DNA of 47,267 bases from an uncultured Desulfatiglans sp. GTDB lineage: Bacteria; Desulfobacterota; DSM-4660; Desulfatiglandales; Desulfatiglandaceae. Positions 1 to 8,141 of this stretch are shown one piece after another. Location: the NCBI GenBank assembly GCA_900498135.1, contig LR026961.1, forward strand, positions 411,177-458,443, given 5' to 3'. Position 1 is the first letter of the stretch. Each line of letters begins with the position of its first letter. The notes under the pieces were generated by a model, which searched no databases, was not told the origin of the DNA, and saw only the letters and a list, made by a program, of their open reading frames with translations. The position numbers were made by a program, and so were the translations under genes.

Positions 1-1
1 C

Positions 2-2356
2 GGAAACCTCACCGCCCAGACCGACGCCCGCGGGTTGACCACCCGCTTCGGCTACGACGCCCTCAACCGGCTGGTCCTCAAGGCCTATTCGAACGGGGAG
101 CCGTCGATCACCTTTACCTATGACGACATGTCGATCCCGAACGGACGCGGGAGGCTGCGAAAAGCGGCCCGGGGGGCCGTCAGCACCCTTTACGAAGCCT
201 ATGACCCCCTCGGGCGGGTGCTGGCCGTGACCACCGACCTCGGGGAGCAGCGAGGCACGACCCGCTACACCTACGACATCGCCGGCCGGCTCCGCACCTT
301 GACCTACCCGGACAGTTACCGGGTCCACTACACATATCACAAGGGCACGAGCCTTCTGGCGGCCGTCAAGGGCTCCGACGGCAGGGAATTCGCTCGGTTC
401 ACCGATTATACCGCCGCCGGCCAGATCGGCCGCACCGCTTACGGCAACCGGACCGCTGCCACCCGATCCTATGACCCCTCCTCCATGCGGCTGACCGGGA
501 TCCTCACCTCCGATCCGAGCGGAATGCCCTCGAAGGATATCCAGCACAAGACCTATCGGTACACGAAGGGCGGGAACCTCTCCGAGATCGTCGACAGCGT
601 CCAGGACGTCACCTTCACCTACACCTACGACCGCCTCGACCGGCTGATCGGTGAAAATCCCTCCACGGCCTCCCAGAAACCCTTTTCGTTCTCCTACGGG
701 CCAACCGGAAATCTCCTCACCCGGCGCTGCGGGGATGTCATCTTCCGCTATGCCTACGATTCGGCCCGTCCCCATGCGGTCTCATCCCTCCAGGTCGAGC
801 AGAGCGCTGCGGGAGGCGGCAGAATCCTTTCCCAGAACCCCTTTCAATACGACCCGAATGGCAACCTCCTCAACGGCCCGGATCTCGCCGACCCCCTCGC
901 CCCAGCCGAGCGGCAGATCACCTGGAACGCGGACAATCAGCCCGTGCAGATCGTTCATAAACGCCCGTCCGGGACCCTCACCACCCGGTTGGCCTACGGG
1001 CCCGAAGGACGCCGCGTCAAGAAGACCGTCCAGGGAATCTCCGACACCTGGTATATGGGCGAGCACTTCGAGATCCGGGGCGGCATCCGGACGCGATACA
1101 TCTTTGCCGGGGCCCTCAGGATCGCCCGCATGGACTCCGGCGGACTCCTCTTCTTTCACCAGGACCATCTGGGCGGCACCACGGCCCTCACCAATGCCAA
1201 CGGCCAGGTGGTCGAGCGGGCCGACTATGCGCCTTTCGGCGCCGAACGCAAACCATCCCGAAGCCAGATCGCCGACCACCGCTACACCGGCCAGGAGCAC
1301 GACATCGAAACCGGCCTCTACAACTACAACGCACGCCTCTATGATCCCAGCATCGGGCGCTTCATCTCGCCGGATTCCATCGTGCCCGATCCAATCGATC
1401 CCCAGTTGCTGAACCGGTATAGCTATTGCCGCAACAACCCGCTCATGTATGTGGACCCGAGCGGACACTTTTTGCAGTATGTGGCGGGCGCCATCCTCGG
1501 CGCGGTCCTAGCTGGCATCCAGTCGGACTGGGACCTCGGATCAGTCATGGCAGGGGCCTTTATAGGTGGGATATCCACAGGGGTATTCTCGAGCGTCAGT
1601 GGTGCAACCGCCGGAGCCCTGGAAGGGGTGATCTCACAAGCCGCAATCAAAGGTGCCATCGCGGGTGCTACCGGGGGTCTAGTCGCCGGGGGGACGGCTG
1701 GTCTGCTCTCGGCTCAAATTAGTGGAGGAGATCCGCTGGATGCCCTCCTCCACGGCGCTTTTGCGGGCATCCTCAGCGGTGGTGCCTTCGGAGCAATTCA
1801 AGGCCATTATGGAACAAAGTGGTCTATGCAAAGAGTCGCCCTCCACACTCTGGCCGGCGGCGCGGTTTCTGCGATTTCCGGAGGGAATGCCCTTGACGGA
1901 GCCGCTTGGTCCGGTGGGATCGCGCTCCTTGCCCACAGCGCGACCGCAATGCGCGCAAAAATGATAGCGCAGTCAAAATTGGACTCGAGAAATTCATCTG
2001 GTATCAGTGCAGGCCACAAAGGGGACGGATTCAAACTGGCTGGAGGACGTTATAATGCTTCAAAGCCTTATGAGGAGGCAATATTTGGAGGCGCTCAAAG
2101 CTCAAAAGGCCTCTTTTTAAATACTTATTATGCGCCGGGTTCATGGCAAGATGTACTCTGTGAAGCATATGCGGGTCCACATGATTATTTTAACAGCGCC
2201 TATTTATACGATTCAATTGGCAATATAAGGTGTATGAACTCACTGGAAACACACATTGGCAATATACTGGCTACATTTAATCTTTTTACATCTACACCTT
2301 TTGTATTAAGCGACAGTTGCAATGAAATAATGCCGTTTATATTACAAAATAGATAA
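2..2356 (+). CDS. RHS-repeat polymorphic toxin, 3' part (5' end outside window)
   Basis: The reading frame is open from the first bases, so the true start lies upstream. The visible ~785 residues hold YD/RHS repeats (for example GYDALNRL, YTYDRLDRLIG), then the RHS core near the middle with motifs such as YNYNARLYDPSIGRFISPD and NPLMYVDPSGH (about 1315-1470). After the core comes a Gly/Ala-rich, partly hydrophobic linker (1471-2040) and a variable C-terminal tip of about 100 residues from 2050, carrying CEAYAGPHDYFNS. In this family the repeats form a shell enclosing the C-terminal toxin; the tip fold here is not recognised. The tip and everything downstream to 6700 are clearly more AT-rich than the repeats, a usual sign of tip replacement. 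The gene directly downstream (2404) encodes a small lipoprotein, probably its immunity partner. RHS identity is certain; toxin activity is inferred. Confidence 0.93.
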   Translation, partial: GNLTAQTDARGLTTRFGYDALNRLVLKAYSNGEPSITFTYDDMSIPNGRGRLRKAARGAVSTLYEAYDPLGRVLAVTTDLGEQRGTTRYTYDIAGRLRTLTYPDSYRVHYTYHKGTSLLAAVKGSDGREFARFTDYTAAGQIGRTAYGNRTAATRSYDPSSMRLTGILTSDPSGMPSKDIQHKTYRYTKGGNLSEIVDSVQDVTFTYTYDRLDRLIGENPSTASQKPFSFSYGPTGNLLTRRCGDVIFRYAYDSARPHAVSSLQVEQSAAGGGRILSQNPFQYDPNGNLLNGPDLADPLAPAERQITWNADNQPVQIVHKRPSGTLTTRLAYGPEGRRVKKTVQGISDTWYMGEHFEIRGGIRTRYIFAGALRIARMDSGGLLFFHQDHLGGTTALTNANGQVVERADYAPFGAERKPSRSQIADHRYTGQEHDIETGLYNYNARLYDPSIGRFISPDSIVPDPIDPQLLNRYSYCRNNPLMYVDPSGHFLQYVAGAILGAVLAGIQSDWDLGSVMAGAFIGGISTGVFSSVSGATAGALEGVISQAAIKGAIAGATGGLVAGGTAGLLSAQISGGDPLDALLHGAFAGILSGGAFGAIQGHYGTKWSMQRVALHTLAGGAVSAISGGNALDGAAWSGGIALLAHSATAMRAKMIAQSKLDSRNSSGISAGHKGDGFKLAGGRYNASKPYEEAIFGGAQSSKGLFLNTYYAPGSWQDVLCEAYAGPHDYFNSAYLYDSIGNIRCMNSLETHIGNILATFNLFTSTPFVLSDSCNEIMPFILQNR
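1461..2049 (+). repeat. 589-bp direct repeat, copy 1 (inside the RHS gene)
   Basis: This stretch encodes the last core residues and the Gly/Ala-rich linker. It is repeated at 5357-5945 with a constant offset of 3896 bases, and I saw no mismatch when reading the two in parallel. Identity stops at 2050, where the codons of the variable tip begin. It would serve as the homology arm for replacing one tip by another. Confidence 0.9.
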
Positions 2357-2403
2357 AATTATCCTGAATATATTATTAAATTAAATATACAGACAATTAC
2401 AAT

Positions 2404-2712
2404 ATGAAAAATCTATTTATATGCATATTAGTTGCATTATCAATGCATTGCTGCACAACATTTCAATTCAAAAAAGAAATGTTTATTACACGAAGAAACA
2501 ACGATATCGGAAAGTATGTTGATCATATTCCATTACCTGATCCAATTCAAATAATAAAAATTGATGAATACCAAAGCAAATACATATATGAATATAAAAA
2601 GACAAAATGCCAATGGTTTTATATTATAAAAAACGATACAAAAGAAATTATATCATGGGATTATATAAGCAATCCAGATCTGTGCTATCATGAACTAACT
2701 ATCCGACAGTAA
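2404..2712 (+). CDS. small lipoprotein, putative immunity protein A1 for the RHS tip
   Basis: 102 residues, starting 47 bases after the RHS stop. The N-terminus is a short lipoprotein-type signal (MKNLFICILVALSMHCC; the lipobox is poor but Cys16/17 follows a hydrophobic stretch). The mature part is polar, with CQWF near residue 77 and NPDLCYH near the end. The same CQWF and DLCYH landmarks occur in the 6319 gene, which follows the related tip A', so the pair tip A/A1 and tip A'/A2 co-vary. Very AT-rich, unlike the GC-rich RHS repeats. No named immunity family is recognised; immunity function is inferred from position, size and co-variation. Confidence 0.75.
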   Translation: MKNLFICILVALSMHCCTTFQFKKEMFITRRNNDIGKYVDHIPLPDPIQIIKIDEYQSKYIYEYKKTKCQWFYIIKNDTKEIISWDYISNPDLCYHELTIRQ

Positions 2713-2802
2713 ATTTTTATAAACTACCAAACGCCATCAGCCCATTATAAACATTTTCCCAATATATATTAGATCATAACTAAGATATGACAATATAGTT
2801 CC

Positions 2803-2817
2803 TAAAGTCAATGACAT
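2803..2817 (+). repeat. IS4-type terminal sequence scar
   Basis: TAAAGTCAATGACAT matches the outer right end of the gutted IS4 element (4992-5009, TTAAGTCAATGACATTG). Only about 13 bases remain, and they overlap the start codon of the next gene, exactly as in the copy at 5001. It looks like a footprint left after loss of the element. Confidence 0.5.
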
Positions 2818-3128
2818 CGAAGCATATCTATCTTAAAATAAAATACAGCATTCTATTCCCACTTTTCCCCATTATTTTCATTATGGGATGCTGTATTTCG
2901 ATAATGCCATTAAAGCAATGGGCTGATATTGCCGTTGGCAAATCAATTTATGATTTAATAGCACTAGCGACTCCATATGAAAAAAAAGTATGGTGGAGAG
3001 AATATTCGATCCCAAACGGAAACCGTGTTTTTGTACAACCCATGCGGAAAAACTGTGAGATCTACTGGGAAGTTGATCAGGACGGCTTTATTCTAAGATA
3101 TACTCTGCACGGATCAGGTTGTGAGTAA
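2811..3128 (+). CDS. small lipoprotein, putative immunity protein B1
   Basis: 105 residues: Lys-rich n-region, hydrophobic core, lipobox IMGC (Cys27), then a conserved part with KQWADIAVGKSIYDL and NCEIYWEVD. About 90 of 105 residues match the 5001 gene, and it is clearly related to the 4180 gene, which directly follows RHS tip B. There is no tip B directly upstream of this copy, so it is an unpaired immunity-type gene. The ATG lies in the IS4-like scar; no good Shine-Dalgarno sequence is visible. Function is inferred from family B membership. Confidence 0.7.
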   Translation: MTSKHIYLKIKYSILFPLFPIIFIMGCCISIMPLKQWADIAVGKSIYDLIALATPYEKKVWWREYSIPNGNRVFVQPMRKNCEIYWEVDQDGFILRYTLHGSGCE

Positions 3129-3196
3129 ATTCAACTTTTTCAAAAGCATTGAAATTAAATTGACCCAATGAAAAAGACGCTCCATCCAATATACTG

Positions 3197-3241
3197 TCAA
3201 TGTCATTGACTTAACCTATGGGCTTGCAAGCCATAGCGGCA
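3197..3241 (-). repeat. IS4 right-end fragment, inverted
   Basis: The ~45 bases match the reverse complement of the right end of the gutted IS4 copy (4965-5009): CAATGTCATTGACTTAA followed by CTATGG...CCATAG-type bases and AGCGGCA. It lies immediately before the region where RHS core homology resumes, so the spare tip B was joined at or next to an IS end. Confidence 0.65.
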
Positions 3242-4187
3242 TCTCCCAGGATTCCATCGTGCCCGATCCCACCGATCCCCAGTTGTTAAACCGCTACAGC
3301 TATTGCCGCAATAACCCGCTCATGTATGTGGATCCGAGCGGGCACTTTCCCCATTTCATTGTCGGCGCCCTCATCTCGGGGTCATCGTCGCCGGCATACA
3401 GTCAGATTCGGATTTTGGATCGATGGTGGCAGGTGCCTTTATCGGCGGCGTCTCGACCGGAGTTTACGCAAGTGCCCAAGGCGCAGCCTCCGCCGCCTTG
3501 GAGGGCGTGATCAAGCAAGCCGCTCTTCGCGGCGTCGCCGCAGGCGCCGTCGGAGACCTCGCATCCGGGGCGACTGCAGGCTGCCTTTCAACTGAAATGT
3601 CCGGTGGCGACCCATTGGACACAATCCTCTCAGGTGCCGGTATCGGCATCCTAAGCGGAGGGCTCTTCGGGGGGATCAATGGCCACTATGGCCCCAGATG
3701 GACCATGAGCCGGGTTGCGCTTCACACTTTGGCTGATGGAGCTATAGCAAGTCTTACCGGTCTTGACTTCAAAGACGGAACTCTTCTTGGCTTGGCTGCA
3801 GCATCCGCTGCATACACTTATAATAAACTCGTTGGCTATGGAGTAACCTGGGAAAAAGGCGGAAAAACGCAGCCGAAAAATAGATACAGCTTGCCAATTG
3901 AAGTGGCTAACAACGTCGAACACGCAACTCTGGACCCGGGAGCTACATTTCTGGGTGAGGGAGGATCCGTATCTGAAGCAGCAAACAGGGTTCCAGGCAT
4001 TAATGCAGTAGCGGGTTTATACCATGTCTTCCAAATCGGCGCTCAGATCTGGGGCGGACCAGACATGCGAAATACAATATGTTGGCCAGGCATGCTTCCC
4101 GCAGCCGCTTTTACGATTATTGCTTTGATGACAGATCACAATTCTATTATAGCTTATAATAGCATAGCAAGGATAGATAATGACTGA
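3242..4187 (+). pseudogene. orphan RHS core end plus tip B, frameshifted
   Basis: Homology to the RHS core starts abruptly at about 3245 (DSIVPDP.DPQLLNRY, then NPLMYVDPSGH), so only the last ~30 core residues are present. The frame shifts near 3380: the linker continues in the +1 frame at 3423 (MVAGAFIGGVSTGVYAS), where the functional RHS gene reads GSVMAGAFIGGISTG in one frame. The remaining ORF runs to 4187 and encodes a different tip with RVPGINAVAGLYHVFQ and PGMLPAAAFT. No promoter or start suited to expression is visible, and it would lack the RHS shell, so it is a stored or dead tip. Its stop overlaps the start of the 4180 lipoprotein gene. Confidence 0.8.
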
Positions 4188-4506
4188 TGCAATAAATAAT
4201 CATAAAATAATGCGAAATCGCACTTATTTTTTAACAACAATTTCCATCATAATTTCGCTGCTCGGTTGCTCAATATCCATGATGCCGATAAAAGACTATG
4301 CAGATATTGCGGTGGGAGATTCCATATATAACTTGATGTCCATTCCACGTGTATATGGTGATCCAAAAACATGGAGTAAATATGTGAATTCAAATGGTAA
4401 TTGTGTCTTTGCAGAACCGGTTTGGCGCAATTGTGAAATACATTGGGCAGTTGACAATCACGGTACTATTATAGGGTACAAATTAGTAGGATCAGAATGT
4501 AAATAA
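4180..4506 (+). CDS. small lipoprotein, putative immunity protein B2 paired with tip B
   Basis: 108 residues. The ATG overlaps the tip B stop by 8 bases (ATGACTGA) and has AAGGA 6 bases upstream, supporting translational coupling. A second ATG at 4210 would give a tidier signal peptide (MRNRTYFLTT..., lipobox LLGC). The mature part shares family B landmarks: KDYADIAVGDSIYNL, NCEIHWAVD and a terminal GSEC. This is the family B member with a cognate tip next to it. AT-rich. Function inferred. Confidence 0.72.
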   Translation: MTDAINNHKIMRNRTYFLTTISIIISLLGCSISMMPIKDYADIAVGDSIYNLMSIPRVYGDPKTWSKYVNSNGNCVFAEPVWRNCEIHWAVDNHGTIIGYKLVGSECK

Positions 4507-4554
4507 AATAGCAATTCAAAAATGCACATTGCAATTGATATTCATTATCAACTC

Positions 4555-5009
4555 CAATGTCATTGACTCAAGATAGCTTTTATTATGTGTTTACTTGTAA
4601 ATATCAACGTTTATTCTATTATACCAACAGTAGAAAACCAAAATGGAGAAATTTTTGGGAAAGTCTCCCGCTGTCGTCCTCAAAGATTTTCACGCCAGAG
4701 TTCTAACAGCCATTCTGGCTGCTATGATCGTTCATCCAGTTCAAGATCTTATTGAGGAAGCGGCCAAAAACCATCCCAAACGGCTTAGGTACCAGGTCAA
4801 CTTCACCTATGCGCTTTCGTCTATGAAAAACAATGTCGTGCTCCTCTTTGCCCGGCAACACATCACCAAAATCCTTCAGAGCCTCCTCTCGCTCCTCGGT
4901 AAGTCTTTATCGATTATCCGACCAGGGCGGAAAAATCCCAGTAAGAGGGGGCCCAAATTGAAAATTGCCGCTATGGCTTACAAAGCCATAGCTTAAGTCA
5001 ATGACATTG
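4555..5009 (+). mobile_element. gutted IS4-family insertion sequence
   Basis: The ~455-bp element is bounded by inverted ends: left CAATGTCATTGACTCAAG, right CTTAAGTCAATGACATTG, with further similarity inside (TAGCTTTTA / AAGCTATGG-type). Between them lies only the last ~115 residues of an IS4-like transposase. Intact members of this family are about three times longer, so it has suffered an internal deletion and cannot move by itself. It separates the tip B module from the tip A' module. Confidence 0.75.
4643..4996 (+). pseudogene. IS4-family transposase, C-terminal remnant
   Basis: About 117 residues. The segment GKSPAVVLKDFHARVLTAIL followed by RYQVNFTYALSSMKN is typical of the C-terminal part of IS4-group DDE transposases. 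The catalytic DDE core upstream is absent. The ORF ends a few bases before the right inverted end, as in intact elements. Confidence 0.75.
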
Positions 5010-5318
5010 AAGCATCTCTATATAAAACTAAGATACAGCATTATATTCCTATTTTTCCTTATTATTTTCATCATGGGATGCTGTATTTCGATAATGCCAA
5101 TAAAGCAATGGGCTGATATTGCCGTTGGCAAATCAATCTACGATTTAATAGCTTTAGCGACTCCATATGAAAAAAAAGTAGGATGGAGAGAATATTCGAT
5201 CCCAAACGGAAACCGTGTTTTTGTACAACCCATGCGCAAGAACTGCGAGATCCATTGGGAAGTTGATAAGGATGGCTTTATTCTTAGATATACTTTTCAC
5301 GGATCAGGTTGTAAGTAA
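5001..5318 (+). CDS. small lipoprotein, putative immunity protein B3 (near-duplicate of B1)
   Basis: 105 residues with lipobox IMGC and the same KQWADIAVGKSIYDL and NCEIHWEVD segments as B1; only about 15 residues differ. Its ATG lies inside the right end of the gutted IS, giving the same junction as the 2811 copy. The similarity continues ~30 bases past the stop. No tip B is beside it, so it is a solitary immunity-type gene; the adjoining downstream module carries a type A tip instead. Confidence 0.7.
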   Translation: MTLKHLYIKLRYSIIFLFFLIIFIMGCCISIMPIKQWADIAVGKSIYDLIALATPYEKKVGWREYSIPNGNRVFVQPMRKNCEIHWEVDKDGFILRYTFHGSGCK

Positions 5319-5356
5319 ATTCACCTTTTCCAAAAGCATTTGACGTAAATTAACCG

Positions 5357-5945
5357 GCGGACACTTTTTGCAGTATGTGGCGGGCGCCATCCTCGGCGCG
5401 GTCCTAGCTGGCATCCAGTCGGACTGGGACCTCGGATCAGTCATGGCAGGGGCCTTTATAGGTGGGATATCCACAGGGGTATTCTCGAGCGTCAGTGGTG
5501 CAACCGCCGGAGCCCTGGAAGGGGTGATCTCACAAGCCGCAATCAAAGGTGCCATCGCGGGTGCTACCGGGGGTCTAGTCGCCGGGGGGACGGCTGGTCT
5601 GCTCTCGGCTCAAATTAGTGGAGGAGATCCGCTGGATGCCCTCCTCCACGGCGCTTTTGCGGGCATCCTCAGCGGTGGTGCCTTCGGAGCAATTCAAGGC
5701 CATTATGGAACAAAGTGGTCTATGCAAAGAGTCGCCCTCCACACTCTGGCCGGCGGCGCGGTTTCTGCGATTTCCGGAGGGAATGCCCTTGACGGAGCCG
5801 CTTGGTCCGGTGGGATCGCGCTCCTTGCCCACAGCGCGACCGCAATGCGCGCAAAAATGATAGCGCAGTCAAAATTGGACTCGAGAAATTCATCTGGTAT
5901 CAGTGCAGGCCACAAAGGGGACGGATTCAAACTGGCTGGAGGACG
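5357..5945 (+). repeat. 589-bp direct repeat, copy 2 (in orphan tip A')
   Basis: Identical to 1461-2049 as far as I can see by eye. It starts within the final core motif (after the DPS of DPSGH) and ends at the first base of the variable tip. Such perfect identity next to ~60% identical tips implies recent duplication or continuing gene conversion of the linker. Confidence 0.9.
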
Positions 5946-6249
5946 CTTCAACTTGGCTTCTCCAGCAGCCAGGGAAATCTTTGGAGGAGCTCAGGGCGGG
6001 CCTGGTCGTTTCTTAAACAGAGATTATTTTCCAAACTCATGGCAAGACAGCGTTTGCGAGGCCTATGCGGGGCCCCACGATTTCTTGAACAGTGTTTACA
6101 TGTATGACGCAATTGGAAATATAAGAGCAATGAACTCGCTAGAAAGCAACTTAGGATCCATTTTAGCTTTTATGAATCTATTTAACGCAACGCCATTCGT
6201 TCTAGCCGATTCACTACAACCTGCAATTTTCAATTTGATACATCAATAA
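5357..6249 (+). pseudogene. orphan RHS linker plus tip A'
   Basis: The frame is open from about 5344 but has no convincing start: the first usable codon is TTG at 5368 without a ribosome-binding site. It lacks all RHS repeats and the core, so the product would not be a complete RHS toxin. The tip after 5946 is related to that of the expressed RHS gene, sharing WQDxxCEAYAGPHD, NSxYxYDxIGNIR and TPFVLxDS, but differs at roughly 40% of residues. Downstream lies lipoprotein gene 6319, related to A1. I read this as a silent replacement tip that could be recombined into the main gene through the 589-bp repeat. Confidence 0.8.
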
Positions 6250-6318
6250 ATCAAATCCAACATTCTCTTAAGATAGTTATGTGGGAAATATATTAAGAAC
6301 ATTATATAAATCTTAAAT

Positions 6319-6645
6319 ATGAAAATCTATAAAATACATTATTTAATAAAATTTAGCCTTATTATATCCTTGTCCATATCTCTAGCATGTTTTTCAATCG
6401 AACAAAAAAAGAAATCATTTATAAATGAGATGAACTACTTTATAGGAAAATCAGTTGATAAAATACCAGCACCTAAACCTATCAGCGTTCATCATATCAA
6501 TGATAAATATATTAAACACATATATGAGCATAAAGATACCGGCTGTCAATGGTTCATGATAATAGATAAAGAAAGCAGAAATATAACGGAATGGGGGTAT
6601 ATAAGCGATTTCGATTTATGCTATCATACATTTTCATTATACTAA
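6319..6645 (+). CDS. small lipoprotein, putative immunity protein A2 for tip A'
   Basis: 108 residues with an N-terminal hydrophobic segment ending at LACFS (probable lipobox, Cys24), then IGKSVDKIPAPKPI, CQWFMII and DFDLCYH. The same landmarks occur at similar spacing in the 2404 product. It lies 69 bases after tip A' and is strongly AT-rich. Role inferred from pairing with the tip. Confidence 0.72.
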   Translation: MKIYKIHYLIKFSLIISLSISLACFSIEQKKKSFINEMNYFIGKSVDKIPAPKPISVHHINDKYIKHIYEHKDTGCQWFMIIDKESRNITEWGYISDFDLCYHTFSLY

Positions 6646-7223
6646 AAAACTATACATAATAACACAAAATACTTATTTTATGTTTTCAATAAAAACTTTC
6701 TCTCTATATACATATAATTTTTAAGGCTATTATTACATTAACCTGGAACGCAATATTAATACCAATGTCATTGATAACAAATAAATACTTATACTATCCA
6801 TAAACATTTTATATGCGATTGAAGTTTTGCGTCATAAAAATCTCCTATTTTAAAAAAGCCCGATTCGACATCATTTGTAGCTGCAGGGATGCAGGGATAA
6901 GCCCCGCTGAACAGCGAAACGCTTTGATTTCCGAAATAATACAAAGCCCTAATAGTGTGCTCCCAGCATTTCAAAGGACGCTGTTGCTCACATCGGCTTG
7001 AATGGGTCACACCTCCACCCAAGGGAATTGTGAGAACAAGGCGCCAGTCATGCCAGGAAGTCAGCCCATATAAAGCGAGAACATCGTCAAAATCTTTTTG
7101 TCTTTTGTCGACAGTCGCTTAGAAGACTACAACGTAGTCATGCAGGGGCAATACCAACACCTAAGTTCAAGATTTGACTGACCGGAAATGGATCAGGGTC
7201 CACGCGCACGCCATGATCTAAGC
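6646..7223. other. non-coding stretch with a last IS4-end scar
   Basis: No convincing gene. Near 6763-6774 there is CAATGTCATTGA, matching the outer 12 bases of the IS4 left end; nothing else of the element is seen. Composition changes from AT-rich to the GC-rich background at about 6850-7200, marking the right border of the RHS tip array. Confidence 0.5.
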
Positions 7224-8141
7224 TTACAGAATTTCAAACATTCGCCGCGATTCGACCTCGTCCAGAAACGTATCGATCACTTGAAGGTATCGTTCGGTCT
7301 CCTCCAGGTGCGCCTCGTGGGCGCTTTGCTCGAAAATGACCCATTTGGAGCCGGGAATCCCCTGATGGATCGTCTCCATAACCGCGGGAGTGGCTTCGTC
7401 GTAGCGCCCCGAGGTCAATAGCGTAGGCAGCACGATTTCATTCAGACGGCCGCTGACGTCCCAATCTTTGAGGTTCCCGGTCACGTGGAATTCGCTGTCG
7501 CCCCACATGGTGAGATAAACCACCGGGTTCCGCATGAGTTTTTCCAGAGCGCGATCGAGGCACTCCGGCCATGGATTCAGTCGGCAGACGTGGCGGCGGT
7601 AGAAGCCCATCATGGCTTCGACATATGACGGGTCATCCGTTGTCCCAGCTTCTTCGTGCCGGGAGAGAGTCTCTTGGGTCTCGGCCGGCAGCTCCTCCCG
7701 CAAGCGTTTGGCCTCCGCGGCCCATTGACGGGAGGAGGCCGGCGCACTGGCAAGGACGAGGCTACACAGACCACGCGGCTGGCGCAGCGCGTACTGCATC
7801 GCCAGCATGCCGCCCCATGATTGCCCCAAGAGGTGAATGTCCTCGAGCTGAAGGGCTTTTCGGACGGCGTCAATCTCCTCGAGAAAGCGCTCCATCCGCC
7901 ACAACGACGGATCATCCGGCACGTCTGAATTCCCGCATCCCAACTGATCGTAGAAGACCACCTGACGCCCCCCGGCAGCCAAGGCCTCCAGAGGTTCCAG
8001 GTAATCATGCGGCACTCCGGGCCCTCCGTGAAGACAAAGCAGCGGGACTTTGCCGGGCGTTTCTGCGCGGCCGACGATCCGATACCAGACCTTAACGTCT
8101 TGAAGCGGAACATAGCCTTCTTCCACAGGTATATCCACCAT
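7224..8141 (-). CDS. alpha/beta hydrolase, prolyl iminopeptidase-like (S33)
   Basis: 305 residues from the ATG at 8141, chosen because GGAGAAAGG lies just upstream; a longer ORF to 8219 has no such signal. It shows the oxyanion motif HGGPG (39-43), nucleophile elbow GQSWGG with Ser108, Asp248 in SGRYDEAT and His275 in EQSAH. These are the marks of S33 proline iminopeptidases and related amidases that cleave N-terminal proline or small amides; substrate cannot be told from sequence. Cytoplasmic (no signal). It stands alone. Family confident, substrate not. Confidence 0.88.
   Translation of the reverse strand: MVDIPVEEGYVPLQDVKVWYRIVGRAETPGKVPLLCLHGGPGVPHDYLEPLEALAAGGRQVVFYDQLGCGNSDVPDDPSLWRMERFLEEIDAVRKALQLEDIHLLGQSWGGMLAMQYALRQPRGLCSLVLASAPASSRQWAAEAKRLREELPAETQETLSRHEEAGTTDDPSYVEAMMGFYRRHVCRLNPWPECLDRALEKLMRNPVVYLTMWGDSEFHVTGNLKDWDVSGRLNEIVLPTLLTSGRYDEATPAVMETIHQGIPGSKWVIFEQSAHEAHLEETERYLQVIDTFLDEVESRRMFEIL

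Noticed and set aside
1423-1964. Small open frames inside the RHS linker on both strands
   Set aside because: They recur identically in the second linker copy only because the DNA is duplicated; no start signals.
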